Below, in pieces: positions 43,401-53,213 of a stretch of 64,000 nucleotides of DNA (its first letter is position 1; each line of letters opens with the position of its first letter). The translations under genes were made by a program, and so were the position numbers. The stretch comes from Flavobacteriaceae bacterium. Lineage in GTDB: Bacteria > Bacteroidota > Bacteroidia > Flavobacteriales > Flavobacteriaceae. The stretch spans positions 139,860-203,859 of the forward strand of contig NZMG01000003.1 in NCBI GenBank assembly GCA_002694465.1. Direction: 5' to 3'. Under the pieces are notes generated by a model. The model worked only from the letters and a program-made list of their open reading frames with translations, had not been told where the DNA came from and did no database searches.

Positions 43401-44510
43401 TTATAATCTTACACCCAAACCAAATTCAACGGCTTCGGCCTTTGCCCAATGCGCTTTAACGGTAACGGCGATAAATACCTTTTCGTTAAACATATATCTT
43501 TTTAACCCAAGTCTATTATAGGTAACATTCTCAAACTCATACGGCCAATAAATATATCTCCCCAACTGAGATACAAACGCCACTTTATTAAATCTTAACT
43601 CATGTCCAATAAAGACTCCTACCCTTCTAAAATCTTCATCCCCAGTTAGCCCGTCACCAGGATATGCAATTTCTCGGTAGCGAATTAAATTAAGTAAAAA
43701 ATAAGAAAAATAAACGTCTACACCAGCTTGAAAAGTACTTTTATAATTAATTCGTTTATCTGCAAAAAATGAAAAAGTATAAAAGGGGAACTGACCTAAT
43801 CCATTCACATCGGCTTCGTTAACTCCAGTTCTAAAAACGGCATTGTAATGAATTCGCTCGGCATAATTTGAACTTCTCCAAGACCCCACCGGAATTCTAA
43901 CCGGGAAATTTGGGGCATCAAATTGATAGCTTAAACCTGCACTTGCAAAAAGTGTATTGGTACTATTATTAGGAGCTTTTAGATTTGCATTGGAATAATG
44001 TAAAACTCCCAAATTAAGCTGTATTCCTAAACCATCAATTATATTTTCCTTTACAAATCCAGCCTTTATAAAAGTGGAGCTTAAAAACCTACTCCCATAG
44101 GCGCTGTTTTCGTAATTATCATCTGGGTGATAAGGGTTGGAAGCATAGGCCACACCTTGACCCACTGTAACTCTTAAATATCTATTTAAAAAATACCAAT
44201 TAAAATGTCCATATAGTCCATAGTTTTCACCTAAATATGTATTCTTTAAATCTTGGTATGAAAATGTAAAGCCCCAATCTGGAAAATTATACCTTCCTTC
44301 CCATTCATTCCACCCGTATGTTTTTCGGTTATAGGAAAGCCACAAACCATTTGGAAAATCTGTAATTAAATGAGAGATATCTTGATTGTGTTCAAGAATA
44401 CTTCCATAAAAATAATCTGCTTCTATAGAAAATGGTTTTACCTCATTTTGTTGTCCTACAGTGACATGGGCAACAATCAGAAAAAAAAACAGATTAAAAA
44501 AATTTCTCAT
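43401..44510 (-). CDS. PagL-like (acyloxyacyl hydrolase / lipid A deacylase family) outer-membrane protein
   Basis: A signal peptide (MRNFFNLFFFLIVAHVTVGQ) is followed by a beta-barrel-like sequence with many aromatic strands (WGFTFSYQDL, YGLYGHFNWYFL, FYTFSFFADKRINY) and ends in FGLGVRL, a typical C-terminal outer-membrane strand. The motif LHYSNAN matches the catalytic HxSN motif of PagL, which removes the 3-O-acyl chain of lipid A. At about 369 residues it is more than double PagL, so the activity is inferred. The ATG at 44510 is preferred to 44537 because it places the signal peptide at the N terminus. Confidence 0.75.
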   Translation of the reverse strand: MRNFFNLFFFLIVAHVTVGQQNEVKPFSIEADYFYGSILEHNQDISHLITDFPNGLWLSYNRKTYGWNEWEGRYNFPDWGFTFSYQDLKNTYLGENYGLYGHFNWYFLNRYLRVTVGQGVAYASNPYHPDDNYENSAYGSRFLSSTFIKAGFVKENIIDGLGIQLNLGVLHYSNANLKAPNNSTNTLFASAGLSYQFDAPNFPVRIPVGSWRSSNYAERIHYNAVFRTGVNEADVNGLGQFPFYTFSFFADKRINYKSTFQAGVDVYFSYFLLNLIRYREIAYPGDGLTGDEDFRRVGVFIGHELRFNKVAFVSQLGRYIYWPYEFENVTYNRLGLKRYMFNEKVFIAVTVKAHWAKAEAVEFGLGVRL

Positions 44511-44686
44511 AGCTTTTAAGAAGCCGTAAATATACATTAATCTTCAAATATTAACCCCTCAGGACTGAATTCTTCAACATCAATAAAAGTTTACTTTTAC
44601 AATATTAAACAAACGGCTACAAGGGAAACATGACATAGTTTATTAACTAACTATTAAGCCATTTTATTTCCACTGCTTCAAAAAAA

Positions 44687-45643
44687 TTAGAATATTTTTG
44701 AAGCAATGGTTTTAATATTGTTACTCTTACCCATGGAGTAGTAATGAAGTACGGGTACTCCTTTTTCAATTAACTCTTTACTTTGCGCAATACACCACTC
44801 AATTCCTATTTGGCTAGCAGCCTGATTGTCTTTGCATTTAACAACCTCCATAATTAAATCGTCCGGAAGGTCCACATTAAAGCGATGCGGAATTAAATTC
44901 AATTGCTTTTTTGTGGCAATAGGCTTTAAACCTGGAATAATTGGAACGGTTATCCCCTCTTTACGACATTTTTCGACAAAACTGAAATATTTTGAATTAT
45001 CAAAAAACATTTGGGTTACAACGTATGTCGCCCCTTTTGCGATTTTCTTTTTCAAAAAGTAAATATCGCTATCCATACTTGGTGCTTCAAGGTGTTTTTC
45101 AGGATAACCAGCTACCCCAATACAAAAATTGGTAGGTGTTGTGTTTTGAAGCTCTTCCTCCAAATATTTTCCGTTATTTAAATCTGAAATTTGAGCCACC
45201 AATTGACTCGCATAACTATGACCATCTTTTTCTGGAGAAAAATAAGTTTCACTTTTTACAGCATCACCCCTAAGTGCCATCACATTATCAATCCCTAAAA
45301 AGCCTAAATCGATTAAGAAATTCTCGGTATCTTCTTTACTAAAACCTCCACACAAAATATGAGGAATGGCATCCACATCATATTTATTTTGAATGGCAGC
45401 GCAAATTCCCACAGTCCCAGGACGTTTTCGCACTACTTGCTTCTGTAGAAAACCGTTTTCCAATTCTTTATACACATATTCCTCACGATGATAAGTAACA
45501 TCTATAAATGGGGGGTTAAATTCCATTAAAGGGTCAATGCCATCAAAAATAGATTGAATGTTTTGTCCTTTTAAAGGTGGAAGAATCTCAAAGGAAAATT
45601 GTGTTTTTCCGTTGGCTTGTTCTATATGTTCTGTTACTTTCAT
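44687..45643 (-). CDS. metF: 5,10-methylenetetrahydrofolate reductase MetF
   Basis: MetF is a FAD TIM-barrel enzyme that makes 5-methyl-THF, the methyl donor for MetH. Family segments are FSFEILPPLKGQNIQSIFDG near residue 18, DVTYHREE, NVMALRGD, CIGVAGYPEKH and VTQMFFDNSKYFSFVEKC, ending with VPVLHYYSMGKS. Length is 318. It begins directly after the metH stop (no spacer), completing a metH1-dehydratase-metH2-metF operon controlled by a SAM riboswitch. Confidence 0.96.
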   Translation of the reverse strand: MKVTEHIEQANGKTQFSFEILPPLKGQNIQSIFDGIDPLMEFNPPFIDVTYHREEYVYKELENGFLQKQVVRKRPGTVGICAAIQNKYDVDAIPHILCGGFSKEDTENFLIDLGFLGIDNVMALRGDAVKSETYFSPEKDGHSYASQLVAQISDLNNGKYLEEELQNTTPTNFCIGVAGYPEKHLEAPSMDSDIYFLKKKIAKGATYVVTQMFFDNSKYFSFVEKCRKEGITVPIIPGLKPIATKKQLNLIPHRFNVDLPDDLIMEVVKCKDNQAASQIGIEWCIAQSKELIEKGVPVLHYYSMGKSNNIKTIASKIF

Positions 45644-48313
45644 TTACTCTGCAATGTTGGGTTGAAGCCATTGAGTGGCTTCAGTTAATGATATATTTTT
45701 TCGTTGGGCAAAATCTGCCACTTGGTCTTCACTAATCTTTCCTAGACCAAAATATCGTGCTTCAGGATTCCCAAAATAGTATCCGGAAACCGAAGCTGCT
45801 GGCCACATTGCCAAACTTTCAGTAAGAGAAACGCCAATGTTTCCATATACTTGTAAAACTTCCCAAATCGTCTTTTTCTCTAAATGATCTGGACAGGCTG
45901 GATATCCTGGAGCAGGACGAATTCCTTTATAACTTTCGGCTATTAATTCTTCATTGGAAAGGCTTTCAGTGGCAGCATAGCCCCAATGTTTTGTACGTAC
46001 TTCCTTGTGAAGATACTCAGCAAAGGCTTCAGCAACTCTATCGGCCAAGGCTTTTACCATAATGGAATTATAATCGTCGTGTTCTTTTTCAAACTTCGCT
46101 GCTAATTCTTGCGTTCCAAAACCCGCCGAAACACAAAAACAACCTATATAATCTTTAAGACCTGAATCTTTTGGAGCAATAAAATCGGCTAAAGCAATAT
46201 TGGGACGTCCTTCGGCTTTTTTGCTTTGTTGACGTAGGGTTCTGAAGTATTTTATTTTATTGAAAGCTTTTACTTCAATATCATCATCATTAATGGTATT
46301 AGCTTCAAAAAGTCCAAAGACAGCTTTCGCTTGCAATAGTTTTTCTGAAATGATTTTCTGAAGCAACTGTTGTGCATCCTCAAATAATTCGGAAGCTTGT
46401 TTTCCTACCACCTCATCTTTCAAAATGTCTGGAAATCTTCCGTGGAGTTCCCAACTTCTAAAAAAAGGAGTCCAGTCTATGTACTCTTTCAGAATTTCTA
46501 AATCTAAACTTTCAATCACCTGAATTCCCAGCTGTTTGGGTTTTACAATTTCTGAAGCCTTCCAATCTATTTTAAATTTATTCTTTCGGGCTTCTTCGAT
46601 AGACAAATATTCTTTAACACGTTGTCTTTTTGAAAACCCTTCTCTGAAAATTTTATATTCTTCTTTCAGTTTTATTTTATACGCATCTTTTCGTTCTTTC
46701 TGCAGTAAATCTCCTACTACCGTAACAGCACGCGATGCATCATTTACGTGAACCACCGTTTGTCCATATTCTGGGTCTATTTTTACTGCGGTATGCGCTT
46801 TGCTAGTCGTAGCGCCACCAATTAACAAGGGCACTTTAAAATTCTGTCGTTGCATTTCTTTGGCGAGAAACACCATCTCGTCCAAGGAAGGAGTAATTAA
46901 TCCGCTTAAACCAATAACATCTACATTTTCTTCTTTTGCGGTAGCGATAATCTTTTCGGGGGGTACCATGACTCCTAAATCGATGATTTCATAATTATTA
47001 CAAGCCAATACTACCGAAACAATATTTTTTCCAATGTCATGTACATCCCCTTTCACGGTCGCCATCAATATTTTACCATTTGAAGAAGACACATGATCCT
47101 TTTCAGCTTCAATATAGGGAAGCAAATAGGCAACGGCTTTTTTCATGACTCGTGCACTTTTCACCACCTGGGGAAGAAACATCTTTCCACTGCCAAAGAG
47201 GTCTCCCACCACGTTCATACCTATCATTAGATGTCCTTCAATTACTTCAATAGGTTTTGTAACGGCTAGTCTCGCCTCTTCAATGTCTTCCAAAATAAAT
47301 GCGTCAATTCCTTTTACTAAGGCACGTGTAATTCTATCTTGTAAGGGCTTCTCACGCCAAGATAAATCCACCTTCTTTTCTTCTCGTGTCCCTTTAACGG
47401 TTTCAGCAAAGTCTAACAGCCTTTCTGTGGCATCGTCTCTTCGGTCGAGCATAACATCTTCTACTCGTTCTAGTAAATCTTTAGGGATATCATCATACAC
47501 CTCCAACATCGTTGGATTTACAATCCCCATATTCATTCCTGCTTGAATGGCATGATACAAGAAAACCGAGTGCATCGCTTCACGAACCACATCATTCCCT
47601 CGAAAACTGAAAGAAACATTGCTTACACCTCCACTCACACTACAATGTGGAAGATTTTCTCTTACCCAACGAGTGGCTTCTATGAAATCAATCGCGTTTC
47701 GTTTATGTTCGTCCATTCCCGTAGCCACCGGAAAAATGTTTAAATCGAAAATGATGTCCTCTGGAGGAAAATGAACTTTATTTACGAGTATATCGTAGGA
47801 CCGTTTAGCAATTTCTATTCTTCGTTCGTAATTATCCGCTTGTCCCGTCTCATCAAATGCCATGATGATTACAGCAGCTCCATATCTCTTAATGAGTTTT
47901 GCCTGACGAAGAAATTCAGTTTCACCTTCCTTTAAACTGATGGAATTCACCACACATTTTCCTTGCACCACTTGTAAACCTGCTTCAATAATCTCCCATT
48001 TAGAGCTATCAATCATAATTGGAACTCGGGAAATATCAGGTTCTGCAACCACCAAATTAAGAAACTTAACCATGGCTTCTTTTCCATCAATCAAACCGTC
48101 GTCCATATTAATGTCGATGATTTGAGCCCCGCCTTCAACTTGATGGCGGGCGATGGTTAGTGCCTCTTCATAATTCTCTTCCTTTATAAGCCGGAGAAAT
48201 TTACGTGAACCCGCCACGTTGGTGCGCTCCCCTACATTTATAAAGTTACTTTCTGGAGTGATTACCAAAGGTTCTAAACCTGAAAGCTTTAAATATCTTT
48301 TCTCGTTTTCCAT
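45644..48313 (-). CDS. metH: Methionine synthase MetH, C-terminal part (pterin, cobalamin and activation domains)
   Basis: This 889-residue protein carries three of the four MetH modules. Residues about 1-290 form the pterin-binding domain ([31 protein letters not shown]). The cap and B12-binding domain follows, with the cobalamin-ligand motif DVHDIGKN near residue 427. The SAM-dependent activation domain lies after residue 580 ([15 protein letters not shown]). The homocysteine domain is encoded by a separate gene (49253-50263). The ATG at 48313 is chosen, one base after the dehydratase stop, because [12 protein letters not shown] is the natural start; an in-frame codon at 48337 overlaps the previous gene. 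Confidence 0.96.
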   Translation of the reverse strand: MENEKRYLKLSGLEPLVITPESNFINVGERTNVAGSRKFLRLIKEENYEEALTIARHQVEGGAQIIDINMDDGLIDGKEAMVKFLNLVVAEPDISRVPIMIDSSKWEIIEAGLQVVQGKCVVNSISLKEGETEFLRQAKLIKRYGAAVIIMAFDETGQADNYERRIEIAKRSYDILVNKVHFPPEDIIFDLNIFPVATGMDEHKRNAIDFIEATRWVRENLPHCSVSGGVSNVSFSFRGNDVVREAMHSVFLYHAIQAGMNMGIVNPTMLEVYDDIPKDLLERVEDVMLDRRDDATERLLDFAETVKGTREEKKVDLSWREKPLQDRITRALVKGIDAFILEDIEEARLAVTKPIEVIEGHLMIGMNVVGDLFGSGKMFLPQVVKSARVMKKAVAYLLPYIEAEKDHVSSSNGKILMATVKGDVHDIGKNIVSVVLACNNYEIIDLGVMVPPEKIIATAKEENVDVIGLSGLITPSLDEMVFLAKEMQRQNFKVPLLIGGATTSKAHTAVKIDPEYGQTVVHVNDASRAVTVVGDLLQKERKDAYKIKLKEEYKIFREGFSKRQRVKEYLSIEEARKNKFKIDWKASEIVKPKQLGIQVIESLDLEILKEYIDWTPFFRSWELHGRFPDILKDEVVGKQASELFEDAQQLLQKIISEKLLQAKAVFGLFEANTINDDDIEVKAFNKIKYFRTLRQQSKKAEGRPNIALADFIAPKDSGLKDYIGCFCVSAGFGTQELAAKFEKEHDDYNSIMVKALADRVAEAFAEYLHKEVRTKHWGYAATESLSNEELIAESYKGIRPAPGYPACPDHLEKKTIWEVLQVYGNIGVSLTESLAMWPAASVSGYYFGNPEARYFGLGKISEDQVADFAQRKNISLTEATQWLQPNIAE

Positions 48314-48314
48314 T

Positions 48315-49256
48315 CTAAAAAGGCAAGTTTTTAACATCTACATTTCCGCCAGAGAGAATTATTCCTATCTGTTGTCCCTTAAATTTTTCTTTTTGTTGTA
48401 ACACAGCCGCTAACGGAACCGCACTGGAGGGTTCCACAATGATTTTCATTCGCTCCCAAATAAGCTTCATGGCTTCAATAATTTCCACTTCTTCCACACA
48501 AATAATCTCACTAACTAATTCTTGAATGATGGGAAAATTGATATCGCCTAAATTTGTTCTTAGACCATCGGCAATGGTATTTGAAGTTTCATTGGTTTCA
48601 ATAACCCCCGATTTTAACGACCGGAACGCATCATTTACATTTGAGGGTTCACCTCCTACCGTTTTACAATTTTTTCCGAAGTAATAAACTGAAAGTGCTG
48701 TGCCGGCAATCAATCCGCCACCACCCACTGGCGTTAAAACTACATCCAGCGTTGGGTATTCTTCTAGCAACTCTAATGTTGCCGTCGCATTTCCTAAAAT
48801 CACATCCAAATTATTGGATGGATGTAAAAAAGTAGCTCCTTTTTCTTGTACTATTTTTTTTGAAGTGACTTCCCTTGCTTTAAGTGTAGACTCACAAAAA
48901 ATAACTTCAGCTCCATAACCCAGAACGGCTTCTTTTTTTACTGAAGGAGCATTTTCTGGCATTACGACATAGGCTTTTATTCCTAAACTCTTTGAAGCCA
49001 AAGCAACAGCTTGACCAAAATTTCCTGAAGAATGTGTGACTACGCCTTTTTCTTTTTGAATTTCAGAAAGATTTTGAATCGCATTAACAGCACCTCTCAT
49101 TTTAAAGGCACCCATTTTCTGAAAGTTCTCACATTTAAAAAACAAGTTAGCTCCTGCTAATTCATTAATCGCCGAGGATGAAAGCACAGGTGTTCTATGA
49201 ACAAAAGGCTTAACACATTTGTAAGCATTTAATATGTCTTGTTTGAAGGGAATCAT
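48315..49256 (-). CDS. PLP-dependent threonine/serine dehydratase family protein
   Basis: A 313-residue fold-type II PLP enzyme. The PLP lysine lies in [10 protein letters not shown] (near residue 53), with [14 protein letters not shown] as the substrate/phosphate loop and the glycine-rich [10 protein letters not shown] for the PLP phosphate. It lacks the C-terminal regulatory (ACT) domain of biosynthetic IlvA, so it resembles catabolic threonine dehydratase or serine racemase. It sits between the two metH halves with a 4-bp overlap with the first and 1 bp before the second. It could supply 2-oxobutyrate or modulate serine/homoserine-derived pools; that is a guess. Confidence 0.9.
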   Translation of the reverse strand: MIPFKQDILNAYKCVKPFVHRTPVLSSSAINELAGANLFFKCENFQKMGAFKMRGAVNAIQNLSEIQKEKGVVTHSSGNFGQAVALASKSLGIKAYVVMPENAPSVKKEAVLGYGAEVIFCESTLKAREVTSKKIVQEKGATFLHPSNNLDVILGNATATLELLEEYPTLDVVLTPVGGGGLIAGTALSVYYFGKNCKTVGGEPSNVNDAFRSLKSGVIETNETSNTIADGLRTNLGDINFPIIQELVSEIICVEEVEIIEAMKLIWERMKIIVEPSSAVPLAAVLQQKEKFKGQQIGIILSGGNVDVKNLPF

Positions 49257-50263
49257 ATTACTGCTTCATTTTTAGGTAACGGTCTCGGCGAAAACTTTGA
49301 GGCAGCTTCTGCGATGGCCTTAATATGAGGAGGTGTGGTTCCACAGCATCCGCCAATAATATTGACCAGATTCTTTTGAAGGTACTCTTCTATTTGTTTT
49401 GCCATTTGTTCTGGTGACTCATCATACTCTCCAAAGGCATTTGGTAATCCAGCATTGGGATAAGCAGATATAGCTAAATTGGTCCTACTAGAAACAGCTT
49501 CTAAATGTGGAGTCAGCTGTTTTGCCCCCAAGGCACAATTAAATCCAACGCTAAGCAATGGAATATGTGAAATGGAGATTAAAAAAGCTTCGGCTGTTTG
49601 CCCAGAAAGTGTGCGTCCAGAGGCATCGGTAATGGTACCACTTACCATAACGGGAATATCGAGATTTCGTTCTTCTTTTATCTCTTCAATAGCAAACAAA
49701 GCCGCTTTGGCATTTAGAGTATCAAAAATGGTCTCAACCAATAATAAATCAGCTCCCCCATCGATGAGTGCTTCTGCTTGTTGTTTATAGGCAATCCGTA
49801 ATTCATCAAATGATATCGCGCGAAATCCTGGGTCATTCACATCAGGAGACAAACTAGCTGTTTTATTGGTAGGGCCCAAAGCACCTGCCACAAAACGAGG
49901 TTTATGAGGCTCCTTTTTGATAAAATCTTCGGCTACCTGTTTTGCTATTTTGGCACTTTCAAAATTTAATTCATAGACCAAATCTTGCATATCGTAATCT
50001 GCCATGGCAATGGTAGTACCAGAAAAAGTATTGGTTTCCACAATATCGGCTCCGGCTTCAAAATACTTTTTATGAACCTCGGCTATAGCTTGCGGCTGGG
50101 TTAACGAAAGTAAATCGTTATTTCCTTTTACCGATTTATGAAAATCTTTAAAGCGTTCTCCACGGAAGTCTTCTTCGGAAAATTGATAGCGTTGCAACAT
50201 GGTTCCCATGGCGCCGTCGAGTACCAAAATTCGTTCCCTCAATAATTTTTCAATACTATGCAT
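49253..50263 (-). CDS. metH: Methionine synthase MetH, N-terminal homocysteine methyltransferase domain
   Basis: A 336-residue stand-alone homocysteine S-methyltransferase domain: LDGAMGTMLQRY near residue 15, NTFSGTTIAM, and the zinc-ligand Cys residues in VGFNCALGA and GGCCGTTPPHI. It corresponds to the first of the four MetH modules; the rest is encoded by the 45644-48313 gene. The protein therefore needs to join with the second polypeptide to make methionine from homocysteine. It is the first gene after a SAM riboswitch (50331-50436). Confidence 0.95.
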   Translation of the reverse strand: MHSIEKLLRERILVLDGAMGTMLQRYQFSEEDFRGERFKDFHKSVKGNNDLLSLTQPQAIAEVHKKYFEAGADIVETNTFSGTTIAMADYDMQDLVYELNFESAKIAKQVAEDFIKKEPHKPRFVAGALGPTNKTASLSPDVNDPGFRAISFDELRIAYKQQAEALIDGGADLLLVETIFDTLNAKAALFAIEEIKEERNLDIPVMVSGTITDASGRTLSGQTAEAFLISISHIPLLSVGFNCALGAKQLTPHLEAVSSRTNLAISAYPNAGLPNAFGEYDESPEQMAKQIEEYLQKNLVNIIGGCCGTTPPHIKAIAEAASKFSPRPLPKNEAVI

Positions 50264-50330
50264 AACAAACAGAGTCTATAAATTAGACTTTAAAAAATGC
50301 TATCATAAAAAGAGGAGAAATCTTCGTTTT

Positions 50331-50436
50331 GTTATCTATTCTGAAATAAACTTCAGATAGAATGTAGCACCTTCATTGCAAGGCAAAGGGTTGCTAAGGT
50401 TTCAAAGGGTCTATTCCCTCCACCTTTCTTGATAAC
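50331..50436 (-). ncRNA. SAM-I (S-box) riboswitch upstream of metH
   Basis: Read on the minus strand, the sequence shows GTTATCAAGAAAGGTGGAGG, then GACCC, GAAACCTTAGCAACCC and AAGGTGCTA: the conserved core of the SAM-I/S-box aptamer. P1 is formed by GTTATC and GATAAC at the two ends, and a P4-like stem (CTGAA / TTCAG) precedes the 3' strand of P1. It precedes metH-dehydratase-metH2-metF. SAM binding is expected to turn the operon off. I do not see an obvious terminator in the 67-bp tail, so the mode (transcription or translation) is unknown. Confidence 0.9.
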
Positions 50437-50509
50437 GTTTCAAAAAGTGTATGAACTGGCACAAAGAAAAGGCATAAAATTGTTTTTACCAATTCTTAGT
50501 ATAAAAAAT

Positions 50510-51142
50510 TTAATGCTTTAAATGAATTCCACATTCACGATTCTCTAAAGCTTTTACAGGATCGAAATAATCAAATTCTATTGGTAACTTTTTGTCTTTT
50601 ATATAGGCTTCTAATGCAAGATCGTCAAAATGATAAAAGGGGCTTACCTTTAAAATTCCCTCGTGACTGAAACTAAATACGTCCAATTTATTTCGGTACT
50701 CGGTTTGCCCTTTACGCACGTTTGTGAACCAAACATCGGGTTGATGCTTTTTAAACGCTCTATTAAAAGGCTCCAACTTTACCTTTTCTGAAAAAATAGG
50801 ATGGTTTGGATTATTAATATCAGGCAGGCCAATCTTACTATTTATAAAGGCGGTAGTATATTTTGGGCTAAAAATATCTATGTTTAACGGAAGGGTGTCG
50901 ATTAAATATTGAGCGTGTTTATAGGTTGCTTCGGTATTATAACCTGTATCACACCAAATTACTTGTATATCCTTTTTTACCCTCGTACATGCCCATAACA
51001 AAGCTGCGGAATAGGCGCCAAAGCTAGTAGTAACCAATGGTTTATTTGCCTGTTCTAAGGCGAAAGAAATAATTTCTAAGGGGTCTTCGAAACGAACATT
51101 TTCATTAAATAAATGAATATTCTGAGGAGTGATTTGATTCAT
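50510..51142 (-). CDS. cysH: CysH-family phosphoadenosine phosphosulfate (PAPS/APS) reductase
   Basis: A 210-residue adenylyl-sulfate reductase family protein that reduces activated sulfate to sulfite. The PP-loop is TTSFGAYSAALL near residue 38, the DTGYNTEAT motif is at about residue 85, and the C-terminal ECGIH carries the conserved catalytic Cys. The CC...CC iron-sulfur motif of APS reductases is absent, which favours the PAPS type, but the VRKGQTEYR segment is unusual, so the substrate is not certain. It is the last gene before the metH riboswitch; 65 bp separate it from the Rrf2 gene. Confidence 0.88.
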   Translation of the reverse strand: MNQITPQNIHLFNENVRFEDPLEIISFALEQANKPLVTTSFGAYSAALLWACTRVKKDIQVIWCDTGYNTEATYKHAQYLIDTLPLNIDIFSPKYTTAFINSKIGLPDINNPNHPIFSEKVKLEPFNRAFKKHQPDVWFTNVRKGQTEYRNKLDVFSFSHEGILKVSPFYHFDDLALEAYIKDKKLPIEFDYFDPVKALENRECGIHLKH

Positions 51143-51207
51143 TCTATTATCCTATGGGATTAGTAGGGTTTGCAAACATACAAACATTAATTCAAAAAAT
51201 ATATGAT

Positions 51208-51630
51208 TTATGTCATTTGATTGTCGATGAAATCCGAAAGTGAAGTATTTTCTAAAATGGAAAGGGTATTATCCCTCACTTGAATCATTAAATTATGGAC
51301 GCTACAATGATCCTCATCTGGGCAGTCTTCACATTTTTCATAAAAATTAAGACTCACACAGGGCACCATAGCTATTGGGCCTTCCAACACCCTATAAAAT
51401 GCCGCGATGGGTGTTTTTCTGGTTTTGTCAAGTAAATAATATCCCCCTCCCTTGCCTTTTTTAGCACCTAAGTAGCCAGCCTTTCTAAGGGTAAGTAAAA
51501 TACTTTCTAAAAACTTTTGGGAAATGTTTTCGGCCTTAGAAATTACTTCTATTTGAACGGGATCATTACCCTCTCTACGTGCGAGAAAGCATAATGCCTT
51601 TAATCCATATTTCGTTTTACGGGATAACAT
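51208..51630 (-). CDS. Rrf2 family transcriptional regulator with Fe-S-type cysteines
   Basis: A 140-residue winged-helix regulator of the Rrf2 family (LSRKTKYGLKALCFLA at the start, KGKGGGYYL in the wing). It has a Cys cluster C-x8-C-x2-C-x5-C-x2-H (CVSLNFYEKC, EDC, PDEDHCSVH) resembling the [2Fe-2S] or sulfur-sensing site of IscR/CymR-type proteins. Its place between an OsmC gene and cysH in a sulfur-assimilation cluster suggests a role in controlling sulfur or cysteine metabolism. The target operator is not identified. Confidence 0.9.
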   Translation of the reverse strand: MLSRKTKYGLKALCFLARREGNDPVQIEVISKAENISQKFLESILLTLRKAGYLGAKKGKGGGYYLLDKTRKTPIAAFYRVLEGPIAMVPCVSLNFYEKCEDCPDEDHCSVHNLMIQVRDNTLSILENTSLSDFIDNQMT

Positions 51631-51639
51631 GTAGTAAAA

Positions 51640-52059
51640 TTAGATTTTAGTTCCATTTAAAACAACTTCGTAGGTGATTTTCACCGATTTTTCTAAGGTT
51701 ATAGAAACCGAACAATACTTTTCAAAACTCAACGAAGCAGCTCGTAGTGCCTTTGCAGGGGCTATATCCCCTTCTAAATACACCGTTACATGAATACTTT
51801 TAAACGGCTTTGCCTCTCGAACTTCTTCCCGAGTTCCTACCACCTCGACTTTATAAGAATCTACAACTTGTCGTTGCTTTTTTAAAACATAAATGATGTC
51901 GATTGCATTACAGCCACCTACCGCCATTAATAAAAGCTCCATAGGGCTTGCCCCATGCACTTCGTCATTTGTTTTATTATCTATTAAAACCGAAATATTG
52001 TTTTCCCCTTTTCCTTCCAAAAGGTAATCCTCATTAATTCTATTTAAAGTTACTTTCAT
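51640..52059 (-). CDS. OsmC/Ohr family protein
   Basis: A 139-residue protein of the OsmC family with both redox cysteines: VGGCNAIDIIYVL (near residue 50) and KYCSVSITL (near residue 115). OsmC/Ohr proteins reduce organic hydroperoxides or act as thiol-linked redox proteins. Located within a sulfur amino-acid cluster, 9 bp before the Rrf2 gene, it may protect or process reactive sulfur species; this is inference. Confidence 0.92.
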   Translation of the reverse strand: MKVTLNRINEDYLLEGKGENNISVLIDNKTNDEVHGASPMELLLMAVGGCNAIDIIYVLKKQRQVVDSYKVEVVGTREEVREAKPFKSIHVTVYLEGDIAPAKALRAASLSFEKYCSVSITLEKSVKITYEVVLNGTKI

Positions 52060-52062
52060 GAA

Positions 52063-53202
52063 TTATCTTATTTTATCACTCAATCTTAAAATATCACCCA
52101 AAACACCTCTTGCCGTTACTTTTGAACCCGCTCCAGCTCCCTGTATAATGATGGGGTGATTACCGTAATTTTCTGTATAAATTTCAAATAATGAGTCGCT
52201 TCCTTGTAAATTTCCTAACGCACTGTTTTTAGAAACTGATACTAAACTTACATCCAAAATAGCCCCATCGTCCTTAGACAAATCACCATGTAAATCTCCT
52301 ATGTATCGCAATACCTGACCTTTACTAAGGTTCTTCTTTTTAATTTGAAACGGAACATCTAGTGCTGCTAAATTTCGTAAAAAAGCTTCTTTAGTTACTT
52401 TACGTAATTCCTTTGGAATTAAATTTTGAATCGAAATATCTTCGAACTCATTAAGCAAATCCAATTCTCTTGCTAAGATAAGAAGTTTTCTAGCTACATC
52501 GTTCCCAGATAAATCTTCTCGTGGGTCAGGTTCTGTATAGCCTGAATGAATTGCCTTTTTTAATACCGAACTAAAAGAAGTTTCCGCTTCAGAAAAGGAA
52601 TTAAATATATAACTCAACGACCCTGAAAAAACGCCTTTTATTCGTGTAATATTTTCACCTGAAAGGTGTAAAAGCTTAATGGTGTCAATCAATGGCAGTC
52701 CAGCGCCCACATTGGTTTCATATAAATATTCTTTATCATTTTTTGCGAGTAAGCCTCGTAATTCTTGATAAAATTTTAAACTGGAAGTATTGGCAATTTT
52801 ATTGGATGAAACCAAATTAAATCCTGAATTTATAAGCTCGGGATAATGTTTCACAAATTCTGAAGAAGCAGTATTATCAATAGCGATAAGATTCTTCAGC
52901 TGATTTGTTTCAGCAAAATGAATTATATCAGTAATGGAATAGCATTGTGTTTTTATTGTAAACTCTTCTTTCCAATTTGCTGAAATATGTTGTCCCAAAA
53001 GTGCCGTTTTGGAATTCGCAATACAAAATATATTCAATTCCAAATCGCGACGCTTCGCAATTTCATTTTTTCTTTCAAATAGTTGATCAATTAATACCGT
53101 TCCTACATTTCCTCTTCCAAAAACTGCAATATTAATTTGCTTCTTTTTTAAGGCACCCAAATTAATGCGTGCCTTTGGTAGTTCTAAAATTTCATTGCTC
53201 AT
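52063..53202 (-). CDS. Monofunctional homoserine dehydrogenase
   Basis: A 379-residue protein similar to the homoserine dehydrogenase half of ThrA. It has an N-terminal NAD(P) Rossmann motif (NIAVFGRGNVGTVL near residue 25), the catalytic region ETNVGAGLPLIDTI, FSGSLSYIFNSF, and SGYTEPDPREDLSGNDVARKLLILARE, and ends in VTARGVLGDILRL. It converts aspartate semialdehyde to homoserine. There is no kinase domain. It lies in the methionine cluster, so it probably supplies homoserine to the MetB-like enzyme, and is separate from the thrA-encoded copy at the right edge. Confidence 0.93.
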   Translation of the reverse strand: MSNEILELPKARINLGALKKKQINIAVFGRGNVGTVLIDQLFERKNEIAKRRDLELNIFCIANSKTALLGQHISANWKEEFTIKTQCYSITDIIHFAETNQLKNLIAIDNTASSEFVKHYPELINSGFNLVSSNKIANTSSLKFYQELRGLLAKNDKEYLYETNVGAGLPLIDTIKLLHLSGENITRIKGVFSGSLSYIFNSFSEAETSFSSVLKKAIHSGYTEPDPREDLSGNDVARKLLILARELDLLNEFEDISIQNLIPKELRKVTKEAFLRNLAALDVPFQIKKKNLSKGQVLRYIGDLHGDLSKDDGAILDVSLVSVSKNSALGNLQGSDSLFEIYTENYGNHPIIIQGAGAGSKVTARGVLGDILRLSDKIR

Positions 53203-53213
53203 TTTTCTGGGAT

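Noticed and set aside
45644..50263. MetH as a single gene broken by frameshift or insertion
   Set aside because: The split falls at a domain boundary, both parts have good starts and stops, and the intervening gene is intact and tightly spaced, so it is a stable two-gene arrangement.
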